Counted from the first letter of the stretch, positions 9,279 to 18,859 are shown. The stretch: 64,000 bases of DNA from Nevskia sp. (GCA_021732745.1 JAKFUK010000003.1:124001-188000); one strand, 5' to 3'. Made by a program: numbers and translations. Notes: a model not told the origin generated them from the sequence alone.

Positions 9279-9686
9279 TCAGGAACCGAGCTGCACCTGG
9301 CAGTTCGACAGCAGCACGATGCCGTTGCGCGAGGCGGTGGCTTTCTCGCCGACCACCCGCACGTTGACGAAATCGCCTAAGAAAAGCGTGCCGTCGTCAG
9401 TGGCGACCGGGCGCAGCACATGGGTTTCGTGGTCGATCTCCACGCGGGCGCGCTGGTCGTCGAACAGTTTCAACACCAGTTCCTGGTTGTTGCCGCAGTT
9501 GTAGACCACGCGCTGGTATTCCTTCGGATCCTTGACTGGCAGGATCGGAGCGGGCTCGCCGAGCGTTTGCGGCTCCGCTTTTGTGACGGCTGGGTCGGCG
9601 GCTTTGCTCGCATCTGCGGGCTTGTCGCCCGAGCAGGCGGCGAGGGCGAGGACGAGCATCGGGATAACAGCAGTCAGCTTGTTCAT
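9279..9686 (-). CDS. Small lipoprotein, possibly MliC-like
   Basis: This is a 135-residue predicted lipoprotein starting MNKLTAVIPM with lipobox LAAC (Cys at about residue 18), then a low-complexity Ala/Lys/Pro linker. The folded part starts with VVYNCGNNQELVLKLF and ends with LLSNCQV. The paired cysteines, about 70 residues apart in a beta-rich domain, resemble the MliC/PliC lysozyme-inhibitor fold (YxC near the start, C at the end). The resemblance is loose. The ATG at 9686 overlaps the hydratase stop by 4 bp, so it is translated with the catabolic operon, an unexpected place for an envelope lipoprotein. Confidence 0.8.
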   Translation of the reverse strand: MNKLTAVIPMLVLALAACSGDKPADASKAADPAVTKAEPQTLGEPAPILPVKDPKEYQRVVYNCGNNQELVLKLFDDQRARVEIDHETHVLRPVATDDGTLFLGDFVNVRVVGEKATASRNGIVLLSNCQVQLGS

Positions 9687-10498
9687 GAGGGCTCCGCCCA
9701 ATGGGGTTTACGTTTGCTCACGAAGGCGGAAATGCCTTCGGCAGCTTCGGTGCTGCGCACGGCTTGCGCGAAGCGGGCGGCCGCGTCGTCGAGTACATCG
9801 GCGAGATCGCGACGCGACACGCCAAGGATCAAGGCCTTGGTCATAGCATTGGCTTCGGGAGCGCAGTTCAGCACTTGTCCGAGTGTTGTTTCGAGCTTGG
9901 TGGCAAGTTCCGCCTCATCGGCAAAGCCTTCGTGAACCAGACCGAGCCGCAAGGCTTCTGCGCCATCGAACTGCGCGCCCGTCAAGCAAAGCTTGCGCGC
10001 CTGAGTCAGCCCGATCCGCTCGACGACGAACGGCGCGATCTGCGCGGGCGGCAGGCCGCGCGTGGTTTCCGGCAGGCCGAACTTGGCGTCGTGCTTCGCG
10101 AACGCGATATCCGAAACACAAGCCAGCCCGAAGCCGCCGCCGAGCACCGCCCCTTCGCAGATCGCGATCACCACCTGCGGCGCGCTGCCGACGATGCGCA
10201 TCGTCTCGCCGAAATCCCGCGAGTTCGCCGCAACCTGATCGACCTCGCCCGCAGCGGGCGCTTTCAGCCCGCTGGCGAGCATTTCCTTGAGATCGCCACC
10301 GGCGCAGAAATGCCCGCCGGCGCCGCGCAGCACCACCACACGCACGCTGCGGTCATCGCGGATCGCCTCGAACAGCGCGCGGACGGCGACGACCATCTCG
10401 CGGTTCATGGCATTGCGCACCTCCGGCCGGTTGAGCGTGACGTGCAGCACGCCGCGTTCAAAGCGCGCGGGGAGCAGCGGATGCTGGGGGATGGTCAT
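9683..10498 (-). CDS. Enoyl-CoA hydratase/isomerase family protein, AtuE/LiuC-like
   Basis: This crotonase-fold enzyme probably hydrates the carboxylated enoyl-CoA made by the neighbouring carboxylase (isohexenylglutaconyl-CoA in the Atu route, 3-methylglutaconyl-CoA in the Liu route). The 271-residue length is typical. Visible features are LNRPEVRNAMNREM at the N-terminus, the oxyanion-hole segment GAGGHFCAGGDLKEM, and ICEGAVLGGGFGLACVSDIAFAK containing the second oxyanion loop. The FGLPETTRGLPPA segment follows. Cytoplasmic. It lies between the dehydrogenase and the small lipoprotein on the minus strand. Confidence 0.9.
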   Translation of the reverse strand: MTIPQHPLLPARFERGVLHVTLNRPEVRNAMNREMVVAVRALFEAIRDDRSVRVVVLRGAGGHFCAGGDLKEMLASGLKAPAAGEVDQVAANSRDFGETMRIVGSAPQVVIAICEGAVLGGGFGLACVSDIAFAKHDAKFGLPETTRGLPPAQIAPFVVERIGLTQARKLCLTGAQFDGAEALRLGLVHEGFADEAELATKLETTLGQVLNCAPEANAMTKALILGVSRRDLADVLDDAAARFAQAVRSTEAAEGISAFVSKRKPHWAEPS

Positions 10499-10520
10499 GG
10501 TCAGGGCTCGGAAGAAGCTT

Positions 10521-10627
10521 GTCTCACGCCGAGAACGCGGAGATCGCAGAGAAAAGCCAAAGCGAGAACAGCTCGATCGAAAAAGCGGTTGCTGTTCTCC
10601 GCGTCCTCTGCGTTCTCCGCGTGAGAC
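10521..10627. repeat. Intergenic long inverted repeat (GAGAACGCGGAG family)
   Basis: This imperfect palindrome of about 107 bp fills the gap between the dehydrogenase and hydratase genes. The left end reads GTCTCACGCCGAGAACGCGG and the right end finishes GTTCTCCGCGTGAGAC. The arms are rich in GAGAACGCGGAG words, with a less conserved centre. Close relatives lie at 20986-21149 and 30515-30595. It sits inside an operon, so it would be transcribed and could fold in the mRNA. Confidence 0.75.
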
Positions 10628-10645
10628 CTGCTTCTTGCCAGACGC

Positions 10646-11818
<1,173 letters not shown>

Positions 11819-11841
11819 CTGCATGCTCTCTTCAATGATTT

Positions 11842-11921
11842 GTCATACCGGCGAAAGCCGGTATCCAGAGTCGAAGCGTTCGCACTCCGTCGCTCTGGAT
11901 TCCGGCCTTCGCCGGAATGAC
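11842..11921. repeat. Palindromic repeat (GTCATnCCGGCGAAnGCCGG type)
   Basis: The gap between the carboxylase beta and dehydrogenase genes contains an 80-bp inverted repeat. It begins GTCATACCGGCGAAAGCC and ends GGCCTTCGCCGGAATGAC, with ATCCAGAG and CTCTGGAT in the inner arms. This form of dispersed palindrome is common between genes of many proteobacteria. It lies within the operon and could form a stable RNA hairpin affecting downstream mRNA. Confidence 0.85.
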
Positions 11922-11939
11922 GGATGCGGGGGTAAGGAT

Positions 11940-13565
11940 CTAGAACCGGGCAACACCAAAGCTGTTGGGCGTTACATGACGCCCCCGCGCCTCACGGCAG
12001 ATCGAAAGCGTCATGCCCAGCACCTTGCGCGTATCACGCGGATCAATCAGCCCATCGTCGAACAGGCGCGCGCTGGCCGCGAACGCGGTGCTCTGCGCAT
12101 CGAACTGCTTGACGATGTTGGACTCGATCGCGGCAAGTTGCGCCTCTTCGGCCTCGCCGATTGCCTTGCCTTCCTTGATCCACTTGTCGCGGGTGACGAT
12201 GCTCATCACCTTCGCGGCTTGCTCGCCGCCCATCACCGCGGTACGCGAGTTCGGCCAGGCGAAGATGAATTCCGGGCCGAAGCCGCGACCGCACATGCCG
12301 TAGTTGCCCGCACCGAACGAGCCGCCCATGACGATGGTGATCTGCGGCACGGTGGCATTGGCCACCGCCTGGATCATCTTCGAGCCGTGCTTGACGATGC
12401 CGCCCTGCTCGCTCTCGGTGCCGACCATGTAGCCGGTGGTGTTCATCAAGTAGACCAGCGGAATGTCCGACTGACAGCACATCTGGATGAACTGCCCGGC
12501 CTTGGTCGCGCCGCGAATGGTGATCGGGCCGTTGTTGCTGATGATGCCGACCTGGTGGCCGTGGATCACTGCGCGGCCGCAGATGGTTTGCTGGTCGTAC
12601 TCGTTCTTGAATTCGAGGAACTCCGAGCCATCGACCAGGCGCGCGATCACTTCGCGGCAGTCGTAGGGCTTGCGGTAGTCGGCCGGCACCACGCCGCAAA
12701 GTTCGTCGATGTCGTACAGCGGCGCGCGCACTTCCCGCAGCACCGGCGTCGGACGGTTCCGGTTCCAGTCGAGGTTGCGGACGATGTCGCGGGCGATGCG
12801 AATGCCGTCGGCATCGTTCTCGGCAAGGAATTCACCGGTGCCGGCGACCTGGGTATGCATCTCGGCCCCGCCGAGGTCTTCGTCGATCGCGATCTCGCCA
12901 GTCGCGGCTTTCAGCAAGGGTGGGCCGGCCAGGAACACCTTGGCGTTCTTGCGGATCATCACCACGTAGTCGGACAGGCCCGGCATGTAGGCGCCGCCGG
13001 CAGTCGATGAACCGTGGACGATGGTCACCTGCGGAATGCCGGCTGCGGACAGCCGCGCCTGATTGGCGAAGGTGGTGCCGCCGGGAATGAACAGCTCCGC
13101 CTGGTACATCAGATTGGCGCCGCCGGATTCGATCATCGACACCACCGGCAGCTTCTGGTCGAGCGCAATCTGTTGCAGGCGCAGCGTCTTCTGCACGCCG
13201 AACGGCGTCATCGTGCCGCCCTTGATCGCCGAGTTCGAGGCGATGACCATGCAGCGCACGCCGGACACATAACCGATGCCGGTGATCATGTTGCCGCCTG
13301 CCAGCGAGCCATCCTTGTCGTCGTGCATCTTGTAGCCGCACAGGGTCGACAGCTCCAGCCACGGCGAGCCGCGGTCGAGCATCAGGTGCACGCGCTCGCG
13401 CGGCAGCAACTGCTTGCGGTGGTGATAGCGGGCGCGCTTGGTTTCTTCCTCGGCCCGGCCTTTGTCCTCGATGGCGCGGAACTCGGCGATCTTCGCCAGC
13501 AGATCCTCGCGCTGCTGCTTGAACTGCGGGCTGTGGGTATCGACCTTCGATTCGATGACAGGCAT
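11940..13565 (-). CDS. Acyl-CoA carboxylase beta subunit (carboxyltransferase), AtuC/LiuB-like
   Basis: This subunit moves CO2 from biotin to the gamma carbon of an alpha,beta-unsaturated acyl-CoA (geranyl-CoA or 3-methylcrotonyl-CoA). The 541-residue protein has two crotonase-like halves. The acyl-CoA site is marked by GSSTAGGAYMPGLSDYVV and the second half by MGGSFGAGNYGMCGRGFGP. The start at 13565 (MPVIESKVDTHSPQF) matches the family; an upstream in-frame ATG at 13649 would add 28 unrelated residues and run through the likely regulatory region. It is the first gene of the operon, divergent from a TetR regulator. Gene order favours geranyl-CoA carboxylase, but MCC remains possible. Confidence 0.92.
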   Translation of the reverse strand: MPVIESKVDTHSPQFKQQREDLLAKIAEFRAIEDKGRAEEETKRARYHHRKQLLPRERVHLMLDRGSPWLELSTLCGYKMHDDKDGSLAGGNMITGIGYVSGVRCMVIASNSAIKGGTMTPFGVQKTLRLQQIALDQKLPVVSMIESGGANLMYQAELFIPGGTTFANQARLSAAGIPQVTIVHGSSTAGGAYMPGLSDYVVMIRKNAKVFLAGPPLLKAATGEIAIDEDLGGAEMHTQVAGTGEFLAENDADGIRIARDIVRNLDWNRNRPTPVLREVRAPLYDIDELCGVVPADYRKPYDCREVIARLVDGSEFLEFKNEYDQQTICGRAVIHGHQVGIISNNGPITIRGATKAGQFIQMCCQSDIPLVYLMNTTGYMVGTESEQGGIVKHGSKMIQAVANATVPQITIVMGGSFGAGNYGMCGRGFGPEFIFAWPNSRTAVMGGEQAAKVMSIVTRDKWIKEGKAIGEAEEAQLAAIESNIVKQFDAQSTAFAASARLFDDGLIDPRDTRKVLGMTLSICREARGRHVTPNSFGVARF

Positions 13566-13617
13566 GAGCGGTTTTCCGGGGCGCTTTCTGGTTGGCCGGG
13601 CAGAATCTAGCACAAGG

Positions 13618-13635
13618 AATGAAGTAACCTTCATT
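13618..13635. promoter_or_regulatory. Candidate TetR operator
   Basis: AATGAAGTAACCTTCATT is a perfect 7-bp inverted repeat (AATGAAG/CTTCATT) with a 4-bp spacer. It is centred between the carboxylase beta start (13565) and the TetR start (13658). TetR-family repressors usually bind such palindromes in the divergent promoter they share with their targets, so this is the most likely site for the adjacent regulator. Assignment is by position and symmetry only. Confidence 0.55.
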
Positions 13636-13657
13636 TCTTGAATCGGCACTCATTCTT

Positions 13658-14272
13658 ATGGCCTATCGTCGTTCATCGCTGATGGAAGAGCGGCTCGCAA
13701 GCAATCGCGAGCGCATCCTCGACGCCACCCGCAGCCTGATCGCCGAAGGCGGCTTGCGCGGGGCGCAGATCAGCGCCGTGGCCGGGGTCGCCGGCATGTC
13801 GACCGGCGTCATCTACCGGCATTTCAAGGCCAAGACCGATCTGTTTGTCGAAGTGCTGGCGGCGGCGGTGACCTACGAAATCGAACTGCTAGATGCCATT
13901 CGCAGCGGCCCCGGCAGCGCCACCGAGCGCCTGCACGCAGCGGTGGAATCGTTCACGCGGCGGGCGCTGAACGGCCCGAATCTGGCCTATGCCTTCATCG
14001 CCGAACCGGCCGATCCGGAAGTCGACATCGCCCGCATCCGCGAGCGCAAGCGCTTTGCCGACGTGATCCGCGCGATCCTCGCCGATGGCGTCGCCAGCGG
14101 CGAGTTCCCGGCCCAGAACCTCGACGCCAGTGCCGCCTGCATCGTCGGTGCCTACACCGAGGCCCTGGTCGGGCCGATCGGGCCGACGCGCGACGTGGTC
14201 AAGGATCGCGAAGCGCTGATCCGCTCGATCTGCGTGTTCTGCGTGCGCGCCGTCGGTGGTCAGGTCGTCTGA
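13658..14272 (+). CDS. TetR/AcrR family transcriptional regulator (AtuR/LiuR-like role)
   Basis: This 204-residue regulator has an N-terminal helix-turn-helix: RILDATRSLIAEGGLRGAQISAVAGVAGMSTGVIYRHFKAK spread over residues about 19-60, with the recognition helix in STGVIYRHF. The C-terminal half is the ligand-binding, dimerising domain and includes a C-terminal TetR_C-like region. It is transcribed away from the carboxylase operon, and the gap carries a perfect palindrome. It probably represses that operon and is relieved by an acyl-CoA or terpenoid intermediate, as AtuR does in Pseudomonas; this is inferred from position. Confidence 0.9.
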   Translation: MAYRRSSLMEERLASNRERILDATRSLIAEGGLRGAQISAVAGVAGMSTGVIYRHFKAKTDLFVEVLAAAVTYEIELLDAIRSGPGSATERLHAAVESFTRRALNGPNLAYAFIAEPADPEVDIARIRERKRFADVIRAILADGVASGEFPAQNLDASAACIVGAYTEALVGPIGPTRDVVKDREALIRSICVFCVRAVGGQVV

Positions 14273-14348
14273 ATCGGCCGGACCTCGGTCAATCCGGCAG
14301 GCGACGGACAATGCCGCCGATGACACGGTGACAAGCGCCACAAAAGAC

Positions 14349-14370
14349 AAAGGCCGGTTGCCCGGCCTTT
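14349..14370 (+). terminator. Terminator hairpin after the TetR gene
   Basis: AAAGGCCGG, loop TTGC, and CCGGCCTTT form a perfect 9-bp stem about 75 bp after the TetR stop. The A-rich left flank and short T-run at the right end of the stem fit a rho-independent terminator that could work in both directions. It would separate the TetR transcript from the ETF genes on the other strand. Confidence 0.7.
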
Positions 14371-14400
14371 CACGAGATGCCACTGCTGCCTTTGAATCTA

Positions 14401-14541
14401 AAGCTGTTTTAGCGCGGAGGCACGGAGAACGGCCAAGAGGAGGACATCAAAAGCTTGGAAAGAAAACGCTTGTTGATCTTTCATTTCGCTTTTTTGCGTT
14501 CTCCTCTCAGCTTTTCTCTGCGCCTCCGCGCTAAAAGCTTT
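14401..14541. repeat. Intergenic long inverted repeat (TTTTAGCGCGGAGG type)
   Basis: This imperfect palindrome of about 140 bp lies between the TetR terminator and the etfA stop. The left arm reads GTTTTAGCGCGGAGGCACG and the right arm CTGCGCCTCCGCGCTAAAAG, with a poorly conserved, A/T-richer centre. It has the same arm/variable-centre design as the other long intergenic repeats of the window, but different arm words. Confidence 0.75.
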
Positions 14542-14558
14542 TCAGCAATTGCCGCCGA

Positions 14559-15503
14559 TCAAGCCTTCGCTTCAAGTTCCGGCACCAGCGCGAACAGATC
14601 GCCCACCAGACCGTAATCCGCCACTTCAAAGATCGGCGCTTCCGGATCCTTGTTGATGGCGACGATGGTGCGGGCGTCCTTGATGCCGGCGAGATGCTGG
14701 ATCGCGCCCGAGATGCCGATCGCGAAGTACAGCTCCGGGGCGATGATCTTGCCGGTCTGACCGACCTGCATGTCGTTCGGCACGTAGCCCGAGTCGACCG
14801 CGGCGCGGCTGGCGCCGACGCCGGCCTTCAGCTTGTCGGCCAGCGAATAGATGATCGAGAAGTTCTCGCTCGAACCCAGGGCACGGCCGCCGGAGACCAC
14901 GCGGGTGGCGCTCTGCAGTTCCGGACGCTCGCTCTTCTGCGCCGCCAGCGACACGAAACGGGTGTGGCCCGGGATCACGGCGTCGACGCTGATCTTTTCG
15001 ATCGGCGCGGCAGCAGCGGCGGCACCGGTGGCCTGGAACGAGGCCAGACGGATGGTGGCGACGATTGCCGGCGCGGCCGGTGCTTCGACGGTCAGGATCG
15101 CGTTACCGGCGTAGATCGGGCGATCGAAGCTGGTCGCCGAGTGGACGGCCATGATGTCCGACACCTGCTGGACGCCAAGCTTGGCGGCCACGCGCGGCAG
15201 GAAATCCTTGCCGCTGGTGGTACCGGCGGCCAGCACATGGCTGTAGCCGCCGCTCTGGGTCAGGGCGACGATCTGCGGGGCGATGGCGCTGGCCACGTAG
15301 TCGTCGTTGCCGGCGCGGTCGACGACCAGCACCTTGGCGACGCCATCAAGGGCGGCGGCCTGGGCGGCAACCGCCGCGCCATCGTTGGCGAACACGGCGA
15401 CATGGATATCGCCGCCGATGGCCTTGGCCGCGTTGACGACCTTGGCGATACCGCTGTTCAGCTTGCCGTCGGCGTGCTGGCCGATGACGAGAATCTTGCT
15501 CAT
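14559..15503 (-). CDS. etfA: Electron transfer flavoprotein alpha subunit
   Basis: EtfA carries the FAD of the ETF heterodimer, which collects electrons from acyl-CoA dehydrogenases and delivers them to ETF-quinone oxidoreductase. It has 314 residues, typical. The C-terminal FAD-binding domain shows [10 protein letters not shown], the signature [35 protein letters not shown] region (spread over about 40 residues) and DYGLVGDLF near the end. It lies downstream of etfB on the minus strand with 90 bp between them, and next to a catabolic cluster that needs ETF. Confidence 0.96.
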   Translation of the reverse strand: MSKILVIGQHADGKLNSGIAKVVNAAKAIGGDIHVAVFANDGAAVAAQAAALDGVAKVLVVDRAGNDDYVASAIAPQIVALTQSGGYSHVLAAGTTSGKDFLPRVAAKLGVQQVSDIMAVHSATSFDRPIYAGNAILTVEAPAAPAIVATIRLASFQATGAAAAAAPIEKISVDAVIPGHTRFVSLAAQKSERPELQSATRVVSGGRALGSSENFSIIYSLADKLKAGVGASRAAVDSGYVPNDMQVGQTGKIIAPELYFAIGISGAIQHLAGIKDARTIVAINKDPEAPIFEVADYGLVGDLFALVPELEAKA

Positions 15504-15566
15504 GGATGCATCCTCAAAAAGGTATTCGGTTTGAAGCGAAAGCTGATCTGTGCGGCGAGCCGCGCC

Positions 15567-15588
15567 GTCCGGATGAATCCGGACCTAC
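15567..15588. repeat. Half copy of the GTAGGTCCGGATTCATCCGG repeat
   Basis: The etfB-etfA gap contains one arm of the repeat found twice at 56.5-57.7 kb. Read on the minus strand it starts GTAGGTCCGGATTCATCCGG. The copy starts 5 nt after the etfB stop codon. It is itself a short palindrome around TCCGGAT...ATCCGGA. Confidence 0.8.
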
Positions 15589-15593
15589 GGGCT

Positions 15594-16340
15594 TCAGATC
15601 AGGCCCTTGGCCTTGAGCGCGGTGACCAGCTCGTCGACCGTCTTGACCATCACGCCCTTCGAGCGCTTCGGCGGATTGGCGGTCTTGACCGACTTCAGGC
15701 CGGCGATGGCGGTGACGCCGAGATCGGCCAGCGATACCGTTTCGATCGGCTTCTTCTTCGCCTTCATGATGTCCGGCAGCTTCAGATAGCGCGGCTCGTT
15801 CAAGCGCAGATCGGTGGTGATGATGCCCGGCAGGTCAAACTCCAAGGTTTCAAGGCCGGCGTCGACTTCGCGGGTGACCACGGCCTTGCCGCCGTCGATA
15901 TCGACTTTCGAGGCGAACGTCGCCTGCGGCAGGTCGAGCAGGGCGGCCACCATCTGGCCGGTCTGCGCAGCGTCGTCGTCGATCGCCTGCTTGCCGAGGA
16001 AGAACAGTTCCGCACCTTCCTTCTTGAACACGGCGGCGAGCGCCATGGCGGCGGTCAGCGGCTGGATTTCTTCATCGACCTTCACATGCACGGCGCGGTC
16101 GGCACCGAAGGCGAGCGCGGTACGCAGCGTTTCCTCGCACTTCTGGCCGCCGACGGTGACCGCGATGATCTCGGTGACCTTGCCCTTCTCCTTCAGGCGC
16201 ACCGCTTCTTCCATCGCGATCTCGTCGAAAGGGTTGACGCTGTGCTTGACACCGTCGACCACCACACCCGAGCCGTCCGGCTTGACCTGGATGCGGACGT
16301 TGTAGTCGATCACTCGTTTGACGCTGACCAGTGCTTTCAT
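15594..16340 (-). CDS. etfB: Electron transfer flavoprotein beta subunit
   Basis: EtfB is the AMP-binding partner of EtfA. Its 248 residues match the family. It starts MKALVSVKRVIDYNVRIQVK and has SVNPFDEIAMEEAVRLKEKG, the typical N-terminal region. The conserved recognition-loop region is EVDAGLETLEFDLPGIITTDLRLNEPRY, which contacts acyl-CoA dehydrogenases. Cytoplasmic. It is followed by etfA and preceded by a carbonic anhydrase gene on the same strand. Confidence 0.96.
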   Translation of the reverse strand: MKALVSVKRVIDYNVRIQVKPDGSGVVVDGVKHSVNPFDEIAMEEAVRLKEKGKVTEIIAVTVGGQKCEETLRTALAFGADRAVHVKVDEEIQPLTAAMALAAVFKKEGAELFFLGKQAIDDDAAQTGQMVAALLDLPQATFASKVDIDGGKAVVTREVDAGLETLEFDLPGIITTDLRLNEPRYLKLPDIMKAKKKPIETVSLADLGVTAIAGLKSVKTANPPKRSKGVMVKTVDELVTALKAKGLI

Positions 16341-16386
16341 CTTCTCTCTCTAGCGAACCACAGTGATTGAAATTCGGGTGGACCTG

Positions 16387-17034
16387 TCAGGCGCCGACGC
16401 CGAACAGGCCGTTGCGCCGCAGCATGTTCAGTTCCGCGAGCCCGCCGATGCTGACGCCGGTTTCCTTGATCAGGCCGTCCTTCAGGCCGTAGACCCAGGC
16501 ATGCACGGTGAGCGGCTGGCCGCGATCCCAGGCATCGCGAACGATGGTGGTTTCGCAGACATGCCCGGCCTGCGAAATGGCGTTGAACTCGCACAGCAGG
16601 TCGCCGCGCTTGACCCGGTCCGGCTCGGCTTCGAGCTTGTCGTGGTAGCGCTCGATGACATCGCGGACATGCTGCAACCAGTTGTCGACCAGGCCGACGC
16701 GCGCGCCGTTCATCGCCGCCAACACGCCGCCGCAGCCGTAGTGGCCGACCACTAGCACATGCTTCACCTTCAGCACGTCGATCGCGTACTGCATGACCGA
16801 CAGGCAGTTGAGGTCGGTGTGCACCACCACGTTGGCGATGTTGCGATGGACGAATACGCCGCCCGGCGGCAGGCCGACGATCTCGTTGGCCGGCACGCGG
16901 CTGTCCGAGCAGCCGATCCACAGGTATTCCGGGGCCTGCTGCTTCGACAGCTCGGCAAAAAAGCCCGGATGGCGCTGCTCGACACCGGCAGCCCAGGCCT
17001 TGTTGCTGTCGAGCAGCGGTTTCAGTTCGGACAT
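16387..17034 (-). CDS. can: Beta-class carbonic anhydrase
   Basis: This zinc enzyme interconverts CO2 and bicarbonate in the cytoplasm. The 215-residue protein has Cys42, Asp44 and Arg46 in the GCSDSRVPAN motif and His98 and Cys101 in GHYGCGG, the same numbering as E. coli Can. All zinc ligands and the Asp-Arg dyad are present. Length is close to the E. coli enzyme (220). It lies between ETF-QO and etfB, 35 and 46 bp away, on the same strand, so it is probably co-transcribed. Bicarbonate supply to the biotin carboxylase 7 kb away is a plausible reason but is not shown. Confidence 0.95.
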   Translation of the reverse strand: MSELKPLLDSNKAWAAGVEQRHPGFFAELSKQQAPEYLWIGCSDSRVPANEIVGLPPGGVFVHRNIANVVVHTDLNCLSVMQYAIDVLKVKHVLVVGHYGCGGVLAAMNGARVGLVDNWLQHVRDVIERYHDKLEAEPDRVKRGDLLCEFNAISQAGHVCETTIVRDAWDRGQPLTVHAWVYGLKDGLIKETGVSIGGLAELNMLRRNGLFGVGA

Positions 17035-17069
17035 CGGCGTGCCTCTCGGTCAGTTCGGGGACCGGCAGA

Positions 17070-18728
17070 TTACATCGTCGCGTAATTCGGGCCGCCCGAG
17101 CCTTCCGGGGCGATCCAGGTGATGTTCTGCGCCGGGTCCTTGATGTCGCAGGTCTTGCAGTGCACGCAGTTCTGGGCGTTGATCTGGAAGCGCTTCGCAT
17201 CGCCCTCGCCGATCACTTCGTAGACGCCGGCCGGGCAGTAACGCTGGGCGGGTTCGTCGTACATCGGCAGGTTCTTGGCGATCGGAATCGTCGCGTCGGC
17301 CAGCTTCAGATGCACCGGCTGCTCTTCATCGTGGTTGGTCGAGGACAGGAACACCGACGACAGCTTGTCGAAGCTTAAACGGCCGTCCGGCTTGCGGTAG
17401 ACCGGCTTGGTGCTGCTCGCGGCCAGCTTCAGGGTGAGATGGTCCGGCGTGGTGTCGTGCAGGGTCAGCGGAATCTTGCCGCCGAACAGATTCTGGTCGA
17501 CCCAGTTGAAAGCACCGCCGAACAGGATGCCGAACTTGTGGATCGCCGGGCCGAAGTTGCGGCTGCGATACAGCTCATCAAACAGCCAGCTGGCCTTGAA
17601 ATCCGCCGTGTAGCCGACCAGATCGTCACCGCCCACCGCGCCCGCCAGCAGCACCGTGGCCGCCGCATCTGCCGCGAGCATGCCGCTCTTCATCGCGGTG
17701 TGACTGCCCTTGATCTTCGAGAAATTCATGGTGCCGAGGTCGCAGCCGACCAGCACGCCGCCCGGGAACGTCATCTTCGGCAGCGAGTTGAAGCCGCCCT
17801 TGGCGATGGCGCGCGCGCCGTACGAAAGACGCGTGCCGCCTTCCAGATGCTCGGCGATCTTCGGGTGATGCTTGAAGCGCTGGAACTCGTCGAACGGCGA
17901 CAGGTAGGGGTTCGAGTACGACAGATCGATGATCAGGCCGACCACCACCTGATTGTCTTCGAGGTGGTAAAGGAACGAGCCGCCGGTTGCTTCCGAACCC
18001 AGACCCAGCGGCCAGCCGGCACCGTGGACGACCAGACCCGGCTGGTGCTTCGAGGAATCGACCTTCCAGAGTTCCTTGATGCCGATGCCGTAATGCTGCG
18101 GATCGGCGTCCTTGTCGAGCGCGAAATCCTTCAGCAGGCGCTTGCCGATGTGGCCGCGGCAGCCTTCGGCAAAAAAGGTGTACTTGGCGCGGATTTCCGG
18201 GCCCGGGGCGAAGTTATCGGTCTGCTCGCCGTGGCGGTCGATGCCCTTGTCGCCGATGGTGATGCCCTTGACCACGCCTTCTTCGATGATGACGTCCTGT
18301 GCGGCGAACTCAGGAATGATGTCGACGCCCAGACCTTCCGCCTGTGCGGCCAGCCAGCGCACCAGTTTCCCGAGGGAAATGATGTAGTTGCCTTCGTTGT
18401 GCATCGGCTTCGGCACGAACAGGCCGGGCAACTTCACGGCCGTGGTTGCGCTGCGGAACAGATAGATGTCGTCGCGGACCACCGGGGTTTCCAGCGGCGC
18501 GCCGAGTTCCTTCCAGTTCGGGAACAGCTCGGTCAGTGCGCGCGGCTCGAACACCGCGCCAGACAGGATATGGGCACCGACTTCCGAGCCTTTCTCGACC
18601 ACGCAGACGGAAATTTCGCCGCCTGCTTCGGCCGCTTTCTGCTTCAGACGACAGGCTGCGGACAGACCGGCGGGGCCGGCACCGACGATGACAACGTCGT
18701 ACTCCATCACATCGCGTTCAACGGACAT
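17070..18728 (-). CDS. Electron transfer flavoprotein-ubiquinone oxidoreductase
   Basis: ETF-QO moves electrons from reduced ETF to ubiquinone at the inner membrane. The 552-residue protein has an N-terminal FAD dinucleotide fold (YDVVIVGAGPAGLSAACRLK) and the GCDLG...MNFSKIKGSHTAMKSG second FAD motif. A C-terminal 4Fe-4S motif reads CVHCKTCDIKDP, with an earlier ligand cysteine in RYCPAGVYE. It ends GPNYATM as in homologues. The start at 18728 (MSVERDVMEYD) is preferred over 18770. With etfAB it completes the electron path from acyl-CoA dehydrogenase. Confidence 0.96.
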   Translation of the reverse strand: MSVERDVMEYDVVIVGAGPAGLSAACRLKQKAAEAGGEISVCVVEKGSEVGAHILSGAVFEPRALTELFPNWKELGAPLETPVVRDDIYLFRSATTAVKLPGLFVPKPMHNEGNYIISLGKLVRWLAAQAEGLGVDIIPEFAAQDVIIEEGVVKGITIGDKGIDRHGEQTDNFAPGPEIRAKYTFFAEGCRGHIGKRLLKDFALDKDADPQHYGIGIKELWKVDSSKHQPGLVVHGAGWPLGLGSEATGGSFLYHLEDNQVVVGLIIDLSYSNPYLSPFDEFQRFKHHPKIAEHLEGGTRLSYGARAIAKGGFNSLPKMTFPGGVLVGCDLGTMNFSKIKGSHTAMKSGMLAADAAATVLLAGAVGGDDLVGYTADFKASWLFDELYRSRNFGPAIHKFGILFGGAFNWVDQNLFGGKIPLTLHDTTPDHLTLKLAASSTKPVYRKPDGRLSFDKLSSVFLSSTNHDEEQPVHLKLADATIPIAKNLPMYDEPAQRYCPAGVYEVIGEGDAKRFQINAQNCVHCKTCDIKDPAQNITWIAPEGSGGPNYATM

Positions 18729-18845
18729 GGCGCACTCGCAGGACTCAAGGAATTCGGGCCAAAACGGCACAATACTTTACCGTATTGTAACGCGCTTATT
18801 GCACTGCACCATCCGGGTGTGGGCTGGCTTCGGCGACAGTATATC

Positions 18846-18859
18846 GTACGGTACCGTAC
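18846..18859. promoter_or_regulatory. Perfect 14-bp palindrome upstream of ETF-QO
   Basis: GTACGGTACCGTAC is a perfect palindrome 118 bp upstream of the ETF-QO start. A second TACCGTA word lies nearer the gene in TTTACCGTATTGTAAC (about 18777-18792). Repeated, symmetric words in an A/T-richer gap suggest an operator for a fatty-acid or acyl-CoA responsive regulator. The regulator is unknown, and the site differs from the palindrome near the TetR gene. Confidence 0.45.
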
